From positions 1 to 22,383 of the forward strand of contig JAEYUX010000171.1 of assembly GCA_023432235.1 (NCBI GenBank): a DNA stretch of 22,383 nt, written 5' to 3'. This DNA is from Actinomycetes bacterium. GTDB taxonomy: Bacteria; Actinomycetota; Actinomycetes; Actinomycetales; Demequinaceae. Every line of letters begins with the position of its first letter. Within the stretch, counting starts at the first letter, position 1. Made by a program: the position numbers and the translations under genes. Below, one piece after another: positions 6,937-13,910 of this stretch. The notes under the pieces were generated by a model. It did not search any database, was not told the origin of the DNA, and saw nothing but the letters and a program-made list of their open reading frames with translations.

Positions 6937-7890
6937 ATGCCTCTTCCTGCCACGATTCCCGCGGCCATTCGACCCGCCGTCATTGGCGTTGCATGTCTCG
7001 GCCTTGCAACGTCCGCGTGTGCCTCGTCTCCGGCGGCCGATGAGGAGGATGCCGCGCTCACGGTTGCGGCGGCCTTCTACCCGCTTGAGTACGTGGCCGA
7101 GCGAGTTGGCGGGGATCTCGTCAGCGTGTCCTCGCTGACGCCGCCCGGCGTCGAGCCCCACGACGTTGAGTTGTCGCCGGCGGCGGTCCGCGACATGGGC
7201 AATGCCGACCTCGTTCTTTTCATTAAGGCGTTCCAGCCTGCCGTCGAGGACGCAATCGAGGCCACGGGGGTCAGTGCGTTCGATGCGACGGACGTGATCG
7301 ACCTCGCTGAGACCGAGCATGACGACGCGGAAGAGCCCCACGCGGATGGCGATGAGGATGACGGCCACGGCCACGGTTCAGAAGATCCTCACTTCTGGCT
7401 TGACCCGGCGATCCTTGCTGATTACGCGAACGCCGTTGGCGAAGAGTTCGCTGCTCTCGATGCCGCCAACGCCGATGCGTACCGCGCAAACGCGGCTACT
7501 CTCGCGGCCGAGCTGGAAGAACTCGATGAGACCTTCTCGACGGGGCTTGCCCGCTGTGAACGACGCGACATCGTCACGTCACACTCCGCGTTTGGCTATC
7601 TCGCCCACGCCTACGACCTCCACCAGGTGGGAATTGCTGGCATCGAGCCTGACACCGAGCCCTCCCCCGCACGCCTCCGTGAGATCGGGCAACTGATCCG
7701 AGACACTGGCGCCACCACGGTCTTCACGGAACAGCTTGTGAGCGCACGCGTGGCCGAGGCTGTCGCACAGGACACCGGGGTCACCACGGCGGTGCTCGAT
7801 CCGCTGGAGACGGCGGCAAACGGCGACGACTACCGCAGCGTCATGCTGCGCAATCTCGATGCATTGCGGGAGGCACTCGACTGTGACTGA
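6937..7890 (+). CDS. znuA: Zinc ABC transporter substrate-binding lipoprotein
   Basis: This is a 317-residue cluster A-I metal-binding protein that captures zinc outside the membrane and hands it to ZnuBC. The N-terminus is a lipoprotein signal ending LGLATSAC, with the likely lipidated Cys28. The -3 residue is Thr, not Leu. Metal ligands expected in the family are present: H75 in GVEPHDVEL, H152 in DPHFWLDP, H216 in TSHSAFGYLA and an acidic residue at D288 in LDPLE. A His/Asp-rich flexible loop (about 127-150, EHDDAEEPHADGDEDDGHGHG) is typical of zinc rather than manganese binders. The ATG at 6937 is chosen because an in-frame TTG at 6901 is the -35 box. There is no ribosome-binding site, so translation is probably leaderless. 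Confidence 0.95.
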   Translation: MPLPATIPAAIRPAVIGVACLGLATSACASSPAADEEDAALTVAAAFYPLEYVAERVGGDLVSVSSLTPPGVEPHDVELSPAAVRDMGNADLVLFIKAFQPAVEDAIEATGVSAFDATDVIDLAETEHDDAEEPHADGDEDDGHGHGSEDPHFWLDPAILADYANAVGEEFAALDAANADAYRANAATLAAELEELDETFSTGLARCERRDIVTSHSAFGYLAHAYDLHQVGIAGIEPDTEPSPARLREIGQLIRDTGATTVFTEQLVSARVAEAVAQDTGVTTAVLDPLETAANGDDYRSVMLRNLDALREALDCD

Positions 7891-8680
7891 TGAGCAGCGG
7901 GGTGACCGCAACCGGGAACCCGCGTTGGATGCACGCGACGTGTGCGTGTCATTGCAGGGCACCGAGATCTTGCACAAGGTCAACCTGCAGGCGCGATCGG
8001 GCGAGGTTGTTGCGCTCATGGGCGGAAACGGCTCGGGCAAGTCGACGTTTGTGCGCGCGCTTGTCGGGGCGAATCCGTTAACCCATGGCTCCATCTCGCT
8101 CTTTGGCGAACCAGCGTCGGCCTCGGCGCGCGCCGCTCTTGGCTACGCGCCGCAGCGGATGACAGCGGCAGGTGGCGTGGCTGCCACCGCACTCGAAGTC
8201 GTCACCTCTGGACTGCTTGGCAAGAACCAACTTCGCCCTCCCCGTCACCACCGAGCCGCAGCGCTTGACGCACTGAGCACTCTTGGCGTCGAGGATCTCG
8301 CCAGCCGCGATGTGAGCCGCCTCTCCGGCGGTCAGCAACAACGTGTGCTCATCGCGCGTGCGCTCGTTCGCAAGCCGCGTCTGCTCATTCTCGACGAGCC
8401 GATGGCGGGCGTCGATCTCCAGTCGCAAGTGGCCTTCGCTCACGCACTAGGCCATCTCAAGGAAGACGGCGTCGCGATCGTCGTGGTGCTCCACGAACTC
8501 GGTGCACTTGCACGGCACATCGACACCGCAGTTGTCCTTGAAGAAGGCTGCGTGACGTATACGGGAGAGCCGCCCCGTGACCTCGGCGTCCACGCCCTCC
8601 CTGGTCACGATCATGAACACCCCCACGAGGATGCGGATATCCAGCATTCGCACCCGATCCTTGGCTTGGAGGCACCATGA
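7883..8680 (+). CDS. znuC: Zinc ABC transporter ATP-binding protein with His-rich tail
   Basis: This is a 265-residue ATPase that powers zinc import through ZnuB. Walker A GGNGSGKST (47-55), the Q-loop at Q91 (APQR), the signature LSGGQQQR (147-154), Walker B LLILDEP (167-173) and the H-loop at H204 are all intact. The C-terminal tail is unusual: PGHDHEHPHEDADIQHSHP (about 240-258) has seven histidines within roughly 22 residues (H237, 242, 244, 246, 248, 255, 257). It may sense or buffer cytoplasmic zinc. The GTG start at 7883 overlaps the znuA stop and has GGGAGG at 7868-7873, well placed as a ribosome-binding site. Confidence 0.95.
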   Translation: MTDEQRGDRNREPALDARDVCVSLQGTEILHKVNLQARSGEVVALMGGNGSGKSTFVRALVGANPLTHGSISLFGEPASASARAALGYAPQRMTAAGGVAATALEVVTSGLLGKNQLRPPRHHRAAALDALSTLGVEDLASRDVSRLSGGQQQRVLIARALVRKPRLLILDEPMAGVDLQSQVAFAHALGHLKEDGVAIVVVLHELGALARHIDTAVVLEEGCVTYTGEPPRDLGVHALPGHDHEHPHEDADIQHSHPILGLEAP

Positions 8681-9522
8681 TCTCGCTGCTTTCCGAGCCT
8701 CTCGTTCAGCGCATGCTCATCGTCGGCGTGCTCGTGGGCCTTGCCACGCCCGTTGTCGGGACGTACCTCGTCCAGCGACGGATGGCCCTCCTTGGTGACG
8801 GGATTGGCCACGTCGCTCTCGCTGGAGTCGCGGCGGGGTGGCTTGCAGGTTCTGCAGCGGATCTCGCGCAACGCGATGCTCTCGCGGTGCCAGGCGCGGT
8901 GGTGTTCGCGATCGTCGGCGCCGTCACCATTGAGCGCATGCGCGCGCGCGGAGCGGCGGCCGACGTCGTCATGGCGATCCTCTTCTACGGCGGCATTGCC
9001 ACCGGCGTGCTGCTCATCGGGGCTGCAGGCGGGTCCAACGCCAACCTATTGGGATACCTCTTCGGTTCGATCTCCACCGTGACATGGGCCGATGTTTGGG
9101 TGACAGTGGCGCTCGCCGTGGTCATTGTGGCGGTGGGGCTGTACTTGCGCCCCGCGCTGTTCACCGTGACTCACGACCAAGAGTTCGCGCGCTCAACTGG
9201 ATTGCCTGTCGGCGTGCTCAACATGGTGGTCGCGGTGCTCGCGGCTGTCACCATCACGGCGGCAATGCGCGTGGTGGGTGTGCTGCTCGTCAGCGCTCTC
9301 ATGATCTTGCCGGTCGCGATCGCTCAGCAGCTCACGCGTTCGTTCTCGCGCACAATGCACCTCGCGATGGGAGTCGGCGCCACCCTCACCGTCATCGGCA
9401 TCATCATCACCTTGGAACACAACCTCCAGCCGGGTGCGCTCATTGTCGTGTTGGGAGTCGCAGGTTATGTGGTGACAAGCATCGTCAGTGGCGCCCGGTC
9501 GCGGATTCGGAGCACGTCATGA
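8677..9522 (+). CDS. znuB: Zinc ABC transporter permease (ABC-3 family)
   Basis: This is a 281-residue integral membrane protein that forms the zinc channel of the ZnuABC importer. About eight hydrophobic helices are visible. Family motifs include LVQRRMALLGDGIGHVALAGVAAG (31-54), the segment NANLLGYLFGSISTVTWADV (121-140), and RVVGVLLVSALMILPVAIAQQLTRSF (198-223), where the ATPase-coupling loop is expected. The ATG overlaps the znuC stop by 4 bases (ATGA), and its own stop overlaps the zur start in the same way. The family also includes manganese permeases. The zinc assignment comes from the Zur gene and operator and the His-rich partners. Confidence 0.95.
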   Translation: MISLLSEPLVQRMLIVGVLVGLATPVVGTYLVQRRMALLGDGIGHVALAGVAAGWLAGSAADLAQRDALAVPGAVVFAIVGAVTIERMRARGAAADVVMAILFYGGIATGVLLIGAAGGSNANLLGYLFGSISTVTWADVWVTVALAVVIVAVGLYLRPALFTVTHDQEFARSTGLPVGVLNMVVAVLAAVTITAAMRVVGVLLVSALMILPVAIAQQLTRSFSRTMHLAMGVGATLTVIGIIITLEHNLQPGALIVVLGVAGYVVTSIVSGARSRIRSTS

Positions 9523-9923
9523 CTACTCCTAAGCCTCGGATGACCAAGCAACGCGCAGCCGTTCTTGACGTGCTGAACGAAGGCGGTTTTCGCTCCGCCC
9601 AGGACTGGCATGATCGGCTACGCCGGGGCGGTGACTCTGCGGGCCTTGCCACGGTCTACCGAGCCCTACAGGCGCTTGTCGACGCGGGCGAGGTTGACAC
9701 CGTCGTCACCGACTCCGGCGAGACGCTGTACCGCCTGTGTGAAGCCGCCGAGACTCATCATCACCACTTGCGGTGCCGCGAGTGCGGCGCAGCCGAAGAC
9801 ATCGACCTTCCCTCGGTGGAATCCTTGGCGGCACGTGTGGGCTCTCAGCACGGTTACTCGCATATCGAGCACACGGTTGAACTGACGGGCGTGTGCGGCG
9901 ACTGTTCCCAAAGGAAGGCATAG
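9519..9923 (+). CDS. zur: Fur-family zinc uptake regulator
   Basis: This is a 134-residue metalloregulator. The N-terminal winged helix includes MTKQRAAVLDVLNEG (8-22), and GLATVYRALQALVDAGEVDTV (42-62) holds the recognition helix with the TVYR motif. The dimerisation and metal domain has HHHHLRCRECG (80-90), with structural-zinc cysteines C86/C89 paired with C126/C129 (VCGDC), plus H111, H115 and H118 as candidate regulatory ligands. With zinc bound it should repress the znu promoter, and so its own gene. The ATG overlaps the znuB stop by 4 bases. Fur, PerR and Zur are close relatives. The operon context decides for Zur. Confidence 0.92.
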   Translation: MTTPKPRMTKQRAAVLDVLNEGGFRSAQDWHDRLRRGGDSAGLATVYRALQALVDAGEVDTVVTDSGETLYRLCEAAETHHHHLRCRECGAAEDIDLPSVESLAARVGSQHGYSHIEHTVELTGVCGDCSQRKA

Positions 9924-10433
9924 ATGGCCGGCGTGCCCGACGTCCTCGAGGGTCTGGGTTGGTGGGCGGTCGCCCTGTTCTTGCTGTTCGTCGTGTTCAC
10001 TCGCGCCCAAGCGACGTACTGGCTTGGCCGGTGGGCACGGCGCGGGGCTGACGCCGCCGCGGCCTCAGAACGGCCCCGTGCCGCTGCCCTCGCGAATAAG
10101 CTCTCTGGTCCGCGTGCTGAAGGCGCTCGGCGCTTCCTTGAGAAGTGGGGACCGATTGGACTGCCCCTGTCCTTTCTCACCATCGGCTTTCAAACGATGG
10201 TGAACATCACCGCTGGCTATGTGCGGATGCGGTGGGATATCTACACCATCGCAATGATCCCTGGCTGCATGGCGTGGGCAGCGATCTACTCGACGCTCGG
10301 CTTCACGCTCTTCGAGGCCTTCGCCACCTCCCCGTGGTTGGGCGGCGGCGTCATCCTCGCAATCATCGCGCTCGTGTGGGGCGCTACTCGGCTCCGCCAA
10401 ACCGCCGATTCCGGTTCGCGTACTCCTCAATAG
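9924..10433 (+). CDS. VTT/DedA-like small membrane protein
   Basis: This predicts 169 residues, starting directly after the zur stop (TAG ATG), with AAGGAAGG inside the end of zur as ribosome-binding site. The first helix is about 12-30 and ends in TRAQATYWLGRW. A cytoplasmic Ala/Arg-rich stretch (38-72) is followed by the most family-like block, KWGPIGLPLSFLTIGFQTMVNITAGYVRMRWDIY (74-107). Two helices follow at 108-132 and 138-157. The GP-x-PLSFL...G pattern recalls the VTT (SNARE-associated, DedA) fold, whose members move lipids. This is a short version and the call is tentative. Its last 50 bases overlap the end of uppS on the opposite strand. Confidence 0.75.
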   Translation: MAGVPDVLEGLGWWAVALFLLFVVFTRAQATYWLGRWARRGADAAAASERPRAAALANKLSGPRAEGARRFLEKWGPIGLPLSFLTIGFQTMVNITAGYVRMRWDIYTIAMIPGCMAWAAIYSTLGFTLFEAFATSPWLGGGVILAIIALVWGATRLRQTADSGSRTPQ

Positions 10434-11145
10434 CGGCCCACAAGTGGCGCCGATCGACGTCGGGCCACAACACATCGGAAAAGACGTACTCGGCGTAGGC
10501 CGCCTGCCACGGCAGGAAATTGCTTGAGCGTTGCTCGCCGCTCGAGCGCCAGAAGAGGTCGACGTCGGGCATGTCGGGTTCGTCAAGGTGCGCCGCAAGA
10601 GTGCGCTCGGTGATTTTGTTCGGATCAATCTCGCCTGCCGCAACCTTGAGCGCAATCGCTCGCGCAGCGTCGGCGATCTCGGCACGGCCCCCGTAGTTGA
10701 CGCACATCGTGAGAGTCATCGTCGTGTTATCTCGCGTCAGCTCTTCCGCCTTCTCGAGTTCCGAGATGACGGACTTCCACAATTTGGGCCGACGCCCGGC
10801 CCACCTCACTCTCACGCCCCACTCGTGCATCTGGTCGCGGCGGCGACGGATGACGTCGCGGTTGAATCCCATGAGAAAACGCACCTCATCCGGGCTTCGC
10901 TTCCAGTTCTCCGTGCTGAATGCATAAGCGCTGATATGGCTCACGCCCACCTCAATCGCGCCTGCCACGACGTCGAGCAAAGCGGCCTCTCCGCGCGTAT
11001 GACCCTCGGTACGCGCCAAGCCGCGTTGCTTTGCCCACCGCCCGTTGCCGTCCATGACAACGGCGACGTGAGCGGGGACGGCGGAGGCAGGAATGGAGGG
11101 AGGGGTCGCACCTGAGGGGTGCGGCGGAGGAGGCTGGGGCGTCAC
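10384..11145 (-). CDS. uppS: Isoprenyl transferase (undecaprenyl/decaprenyl diphosphate synthase type)
   Basis: This is a cis-prenyltransferase of 253 residues that condenses isopentenyl diphosphates into the long lipid carrier for cell-wall synthesis. The catalytic block HVAVVMDGNGRWAKQRG (26-42, Asp32), the HISAYAFSTENWKR motif, and the C-terminal DVDLFWRSSGEQRSSNFLPWQAAYAEYVF are canonical and close to the mycobacterial long-chain enzymes. The frame remains open for 62 more codons upstream, but these overlap recO and look non-coding. A GTG at 11145, 10 bases after the recO stop, gives the usual length after a short Pro-rich leader. The NRRFGGAE end is normal for the family, so the 50-base tail overlap with the VTT-like gene is real. 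Confidence 0.94.
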   Translation of the reverse strand: MTPQPPPPHPSGATPPSIPASAVPAHVAVVMDGNGRWAKQRGLARTEGHTRGEAALLDVVAGAIEVGVSHISAYAFSTENWKRSPDEVRFLMGFNRDVIRRRRDQMHEWGVRVRWAGRRPKLWKSVISELEKAEELTRDNTTMTLTMCVNYGGRAEIADAARAIALKVAAGEIDPNKITERTLAAHLDEPDMPDVDLFWRSSGEQRSSNFLPWQAAYAEYVFSDVLWPDVDRRHLWAAIEEYANRNRRFGGAE

Positions 11146-11155
11146 GCGTTCCAGG

Positions 11156-11920
11156 TTAGTGCGCGAAAGGGTCCCCGACGGGCGTCTCGTCACCGCGATC
11201 CACGAGCCCGAGGCTCCGGACACGTCGCTCCAGGTGGAACTGGGAGTACGCGGCGATGAGGCCCGCCGCCTCGCGTCGATGGCGGGTGTCTGTTGCATCG
11301 GCAACGGACCAGTCGCCAGCGAGGAGTGCATTCAAGAGTCCGAACGTCTCGGGGGCGGGCGCAGCGGCGCCGGGCTGACGACAGTCCTCACACGTCGCAC
11401 CACCTCCGCCCACCTGGAAGGCGCGGTGAGGCCCCGGAGCACCACATGAGGCGCACTCATCAAAGCTTGGCGCGTAGCCCGCGAGCGCGAGCGCCCTCAG
11501 CAGGAAGGAATCAAGGACGAGGCCTGGATCGTGTTCGCGCCTACTGAGCGCCCCTAACGCCCCGTGGAGTAGCCGAAAATGTTCCGGAGCGGGTTCACGT
11601 TCATGGTCGACGATCGTGTCGACGGTTTCCACCATTGCCGTTGCGGCAGTGAAGAGGGCGTAGTCCTCGGAGATGCGACGCGCGTACGGCTCGCGCGTTT
11701 CTACTTGGCTCACGATGTCGAGATTGCGGCCTTCGTACAGTTGCACATCAGCGAGCATGAACGGTTCCATGCGCGCGCCGATCCGACTCGACGTGCGCCG
11801 GACGCCCTTTGCGACGGCCCGTACCTTGCCGTGTTGACGCGTGAGCATCGTGACAATGCGATCCGCCTCGCCCAACTTGTGGGTGCGCAACACAATCGCA
11901 TGGTCACGGTAAAGAGGCAC
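11156..11920 (-). CDS. recO: DNA repair protein RecO
   Basis: This is a 254-residue recombination mediator that, with RecR, loads RecA onto SSB-coated gaps. The N-terminal OB fold is visible as MPLYRDHAIVLRTHKLGEADRIVTMLT (1-27), with the typical GKVRAVAKGVRR following. The helical part contains the zinc finger C156-x2-C159 (CASCG) and C177-x2-C180 (CEDC). The length is normal. The GTG start at 11920 is preceded by GGGG with very short spacing, so the start signal is weak. It lies between leuA and uppS on the same strand, a common actinobacterial order. It is separated from leuA by a strong inverted repeat and may have its own promoter. Confidence 0.94.
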   Translation of the reverse strand: MPLYRDHAIVLRTHKLGEADRIVTMLTRQHGKVRAVAKGVRRTSSRIGARMEPFMLADVQLYEGRNLDIVSQVETREPYARRISEDYALFTAATAMVETVDTIVDHEREPAPEHFRLLHGALGALSRREHDPGLVLDSFLLRALALAGYAPSFDECASCGAPGPHRAFQVGGGGATCEDCRQPGAAAPAPETFGLLNALLAGDWSVADATDTRHRREAAGLIAAYSQFHLERRVRSLGLVDRGDETPVGDPFAH

Positions 11921-11949
11921 ACCCCATTGTCAACCCTTGAGTGGCCCTT

Positions 11950-11995
11950 CGGTCCGTGCCACGCATGATGCGACGCTCACTCGTGGCACGGACCG
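11950..11995 (-). terminator. Long perfect inverted repeat after leuA
   Basis: Arms of 14 bases, CGGTCCGTGCCACG (11950-11963) and CGTGGCACGGACCG (11982-11995), enclose an 18-base loop. The stem begins 4 bases past the leuA stop on the transcribed strand and lies before recO. There is no T-tract, so it resembles actinobacterial hairpin-only terminators. A protein-binding site is an alternative because the two arms form a perfect palindrome. Confidence 0.65.
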
Positions 11996-11999
11996 GGCA

Positions 12000-13751
12000 C
12001 TAACGGTGATTGCGCTCAGCGCGGTTGACTGCGGAGATGATTGCCTTGAGCGTGGCTGTGGTGATCGACGGATCAATGCCGACACCCCACACGATCCGGT
12101 CATCGATCTGGCATTCGACGTAGGACGCTGCCCGCGCGTCGCCACCAGCGGTCATCGCGTGCTCGGCGTAGTCGAGCACCTCGACCTTCACTCCGCGCAT
12201 CCCAAGAGCAGCCACAAAGGCGTCGACCGGACCATTGCCCGATCCCTCAACCGTCACGACCTCGCCGCGATCGGTGATGTCCGCTGCGAGCGTGTCGGGA
12301 CCAGCGTCGGACGACGCCGTGCGGGCGCCGCGAAGACTGAAGCGACCCCAATGACGGGCCTCATCGGTCGACGGCAAGTATTCATCGAGGAAGATGTCCC
12401 AGATCCTCTCCGCCGTCATCTCGGTGCCGGAGGCGTCCGCTTCGCGCTGAACGACCTGGGAGAACTCGATTTGAAGCCGACGCGGCAAGTCGAGCTGGTG
12501 CTCCGTCTTCAGCAAGTAAGCGACGCCTCCCTTGCCGGATTGGGAGTTCACGCGGATGACGGCCTCGTACGTGCGGCCTACGTCGCGCGGGTCGATTGGC
12601 AGGTACGGCACACCCCAGATGAGGTCATCCACCCCCACGCCCTGCGCGGCCGCCTTCGCCTCCATGTGCTCGAGGCCCTTCTTGATCGCGTCCTGATGCG
12701 AGCCAGAGAAGGCCGTGAACACGAGGTCACCGCCCCACGGGTGGCGGGCGTGAACGTCGAGTTGGTTGCAGTACTCGACGGTACGGCGCACCTCATCGAT
12801 GTCGCTGAAGTCGATCTGAGGGTCGATTCCCTGGCTGAACAGGTTGATGCCAAGAGTGACGAGGTCGACGTTGCCGGTGCGCTCACCGTTGCCGAACAGG
12901 CAGCCTTCGATGCGGTCCGCGCCCGCCATGTAACCGAGCTCGGCAGCCGCCACGGCGGTGCCGCGGTCGTTATGGGGGTGCAGGCTGAGGACGACGCTGT
13001 CGCGGTAGTCGAGGTTGCGGCTCATCCACTCGATCGCATCGGCGTAGATGTTGGGGGTCGCCATCTCGACCGTGGCCGGCAGATTGATGATGACCTTGCG
13101 CTCTGGGGTGGGCTTCCATACGTCGAGCACCGCGTTGCACACATCGACGGCGTACTCGAGTTCGGTGCCCGTGAAGGACTCGGGGCTGTATTCGTAGAAC
13201 ACCTGAGTCTCGGGGATCAGTTCCTCAAACTTCTGGCAGAGCATGGCACCGTGGGTCGCGATATCGCGCACCTCGTCCTTGTCTGCGCGGAATACGACCT
13301 CGCGCTGGAGCACTGACGTGGAGTTGTACAGGTGGACAATCGCGTTCTTCGCTCCACGCAACGACTCGTAGGTCCGTTCGATGAGGTGCTCGCGGGCTTG
13401 CGTCAGCACTTGAATCGTCACGTCCGCTGGAATGCGGTCCTCTTCGATCAGTTGGCGCACAAAGTCAAAGTCGGTCTGGCTCGCGCTGGGGAAGCCGACC
13501 TCGATCTCCTTGAAGCCCATCCGCACGAGCAGGTCGAACATGCGCAACTTGCGCTCCGCGTTCATCGGCTCAATGAGGGCCTGGTTGCCGTCCCGCAGGT
13601 CGACGGCGCACCAGCGAGGTGCCTTCTCGATGCGTTTGCCTGGCCACGTACGGTCCGGAAGGTCCACGGCAATCAGCTCGTGGAAGGGACGGTACTTGTG
13701 GATCGGCATTGCCGATGCCTTTTGGTTTCCGCCGGTGTAGTACTCGCTCAT
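12000..13751 (-). CDS. leuA: 2-isopropylmalate synthase, actinobacterial (type 2) form
   Basis: This 583-residue enzyme condenses 2-ketoisovalerate with acetyl-CoA, the committed step of leucine synthesis. The TIM barrel has WCAVDLRDGNQALIEPM (48-63, Asp54 metal ligand) and the metal motif LHPHNDRG (257-264, H258 and H260). GNGERTGNVDLVTL (287-300) is the family signature. A linker (about 375-460) leads to the C-terminal regulatory domain (about 465-583), which normally binds leucine for feedback inhibition. The ATG at 13751 has AAGGA (13764-13760) 8 bases upstream. Expression is probably controlled by the upstream leader peptide and hairpin. Its length and motifs match the alpha-IPMS of mycobacteria and relatives. 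Confidence 0.97.
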   Translation of the reverse strand: MSEYYTGGNQKASAMPIHKYRPFHELIAVDLPDRTWPGKRIEKAPRWCAVDLRDGNQALIEPMNAERKLRMFDLLVRMGFKEIEVGFPSASQTDFDFVRQLIEEDRIPADVTIQVLTQAREHLIERTYESLRGAKNAIVHLYNSTSVLQREVVFRADKDEVRDIATHGAMLCQKFEELIPETQVFYEYSPESFTGTELEYAVDVCNAVLDVWKPTPERKVIINLPATVEMATPNIYADAIEWMSRNLDYRDSVVLSLHPHNDRGTAVAAAELGYMAGADRIEGCLFGNGERTGNVDLVTLGINLFSQGIDPQIDFSDIDEVRRTVEYCNQLDVHARHPWGGDLVFTAFSGSHQDAIKKGLEHMEAKAAAQGVGVDDLIWGVPYLPIDPRDVGRTYEAVIRVNSQSGKGGVAYLLKTEHQLDLPRRLQIEFSQVVQREADASGTEMTAERIWDIFLDEYLPSTDEARHWGRFSLRGARTASSDAGPDTLAADITDRGEVVTVEGSGNGPVDAFVAALGMRGVKVEVLDYAEHAMTAGGDARAASYVECQIDDRIVWGVGIDPSITTATLKAIISAVNRAERNHR

Positions 13752-13775
13752 GTCCTATTTCCTTGTCGCTTTCTC

Positions 13776-13804
13776 GGTGGCTGTGGGCCGGCACACCAAC
13801 CACC
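13776..13804 (-). other. Second, imperfect hairpin in the leuA leader
   Basis: GGTGG (13776-13780) can pair with CCACC (13800-13804). An inner TGTG/CACA pairing surrounds a GC-rich loop. It lies between the main attenuator hairpin and the leuA ribosome-binding site and shares two bases with the main stem. The two structures may exclude each other in part. Its function is inferred only from position. Confidence 0.35.
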
Positions 13805-13840
13805 GCGACGAGGATCCGGCCTGGTCAGGCCTCGTCGCGG
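13803..13840 (-). promoter_or_regulatory. Leucine attenuator hairpin
   Basis: Two perfect 11-base arms, CCGCGACGAGG (13803-13813) and CCTCGTCGCGG (13830-13840), enclose 16 bases that contain the stop codon of the leader peptide. The upstream arm, as transcribed, is the last four codons of that peptide. A ribosome stalled on the preceding leucine codons would cover this arm and stop the hairpin forming. An alternative inner stem, GGCCTG/CAGGCC (13818-13823, 13826-13831), competes for two bases. Confidence 0.75.
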
Positions 13841-13869
13841 CAGCGAAGGAGCAGCGAGCGTGCACGCAT
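13825..13869 (-). CDS. leuL: Leucine leader peptide, 14 aa
   Basis: A 15-codon open frame on the minus strand encodes MRARSLLLRCRDEA and then TGA. It contains three consecutive leucine codons (CTG CTC CTT, 13854-13846). It lies 73 bases upstream of leuA, directly before a perfect hairpin, which is the layout of a ribosome-mediated attenuator. Short Leu-rich peptides ahead of leuA are known in actinobacteria. No ribosome-binding site precedes the ATG. A TANNNT box ends 6 bases before it, so the peptide is probably translated from a leaderless transcript. The peptide itself is unlikely to have a function beyond reporting charged tRNA-Leu. Confidence 0.8.
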   Translation of the reverse strand: MRARSLLLRCRDEA

Positions 13870-13875
13870 GTCGCC

Positions 13876-13881
13876 ACCTTA
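13876..13881 (-). promoter_or_regulatory. Probable -10 box of the leuL-leuA transcript
   Basis: TAAGGT read on the minus strand (13881-13876) fits TANNNT. It sits 6 bases before the leader-peptide ATG at 13869, placing the transcription start on that ATG. The -35 region (about 13899-13905, TGCCGA or CTGCCG) is a weak match. The whole promoter fits in the 41 bases between era and leuL. Confidence 0.55.
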
Positions 13882-13910
13882 GCGCACGCGACACATCATC
13901 GGCAGAAACG

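Noticed and set aside
11146..11331. Longer N-terminus for UppS
   Set aside because: These 62 codons lie inside recO in another frame, and the extra residues do not resemble any UppS start.
11937..13316. A 459-codon open frame on the plus strand opposite leuA
   Set aside because: It lies fully antisense to a canonical leuA, has a composition biased by high-GC third positions, and has no recognisable motif. Similar antisense frames opposite glyS (5389-6585) and dusB (3069-4274) were rejected for the same reason.
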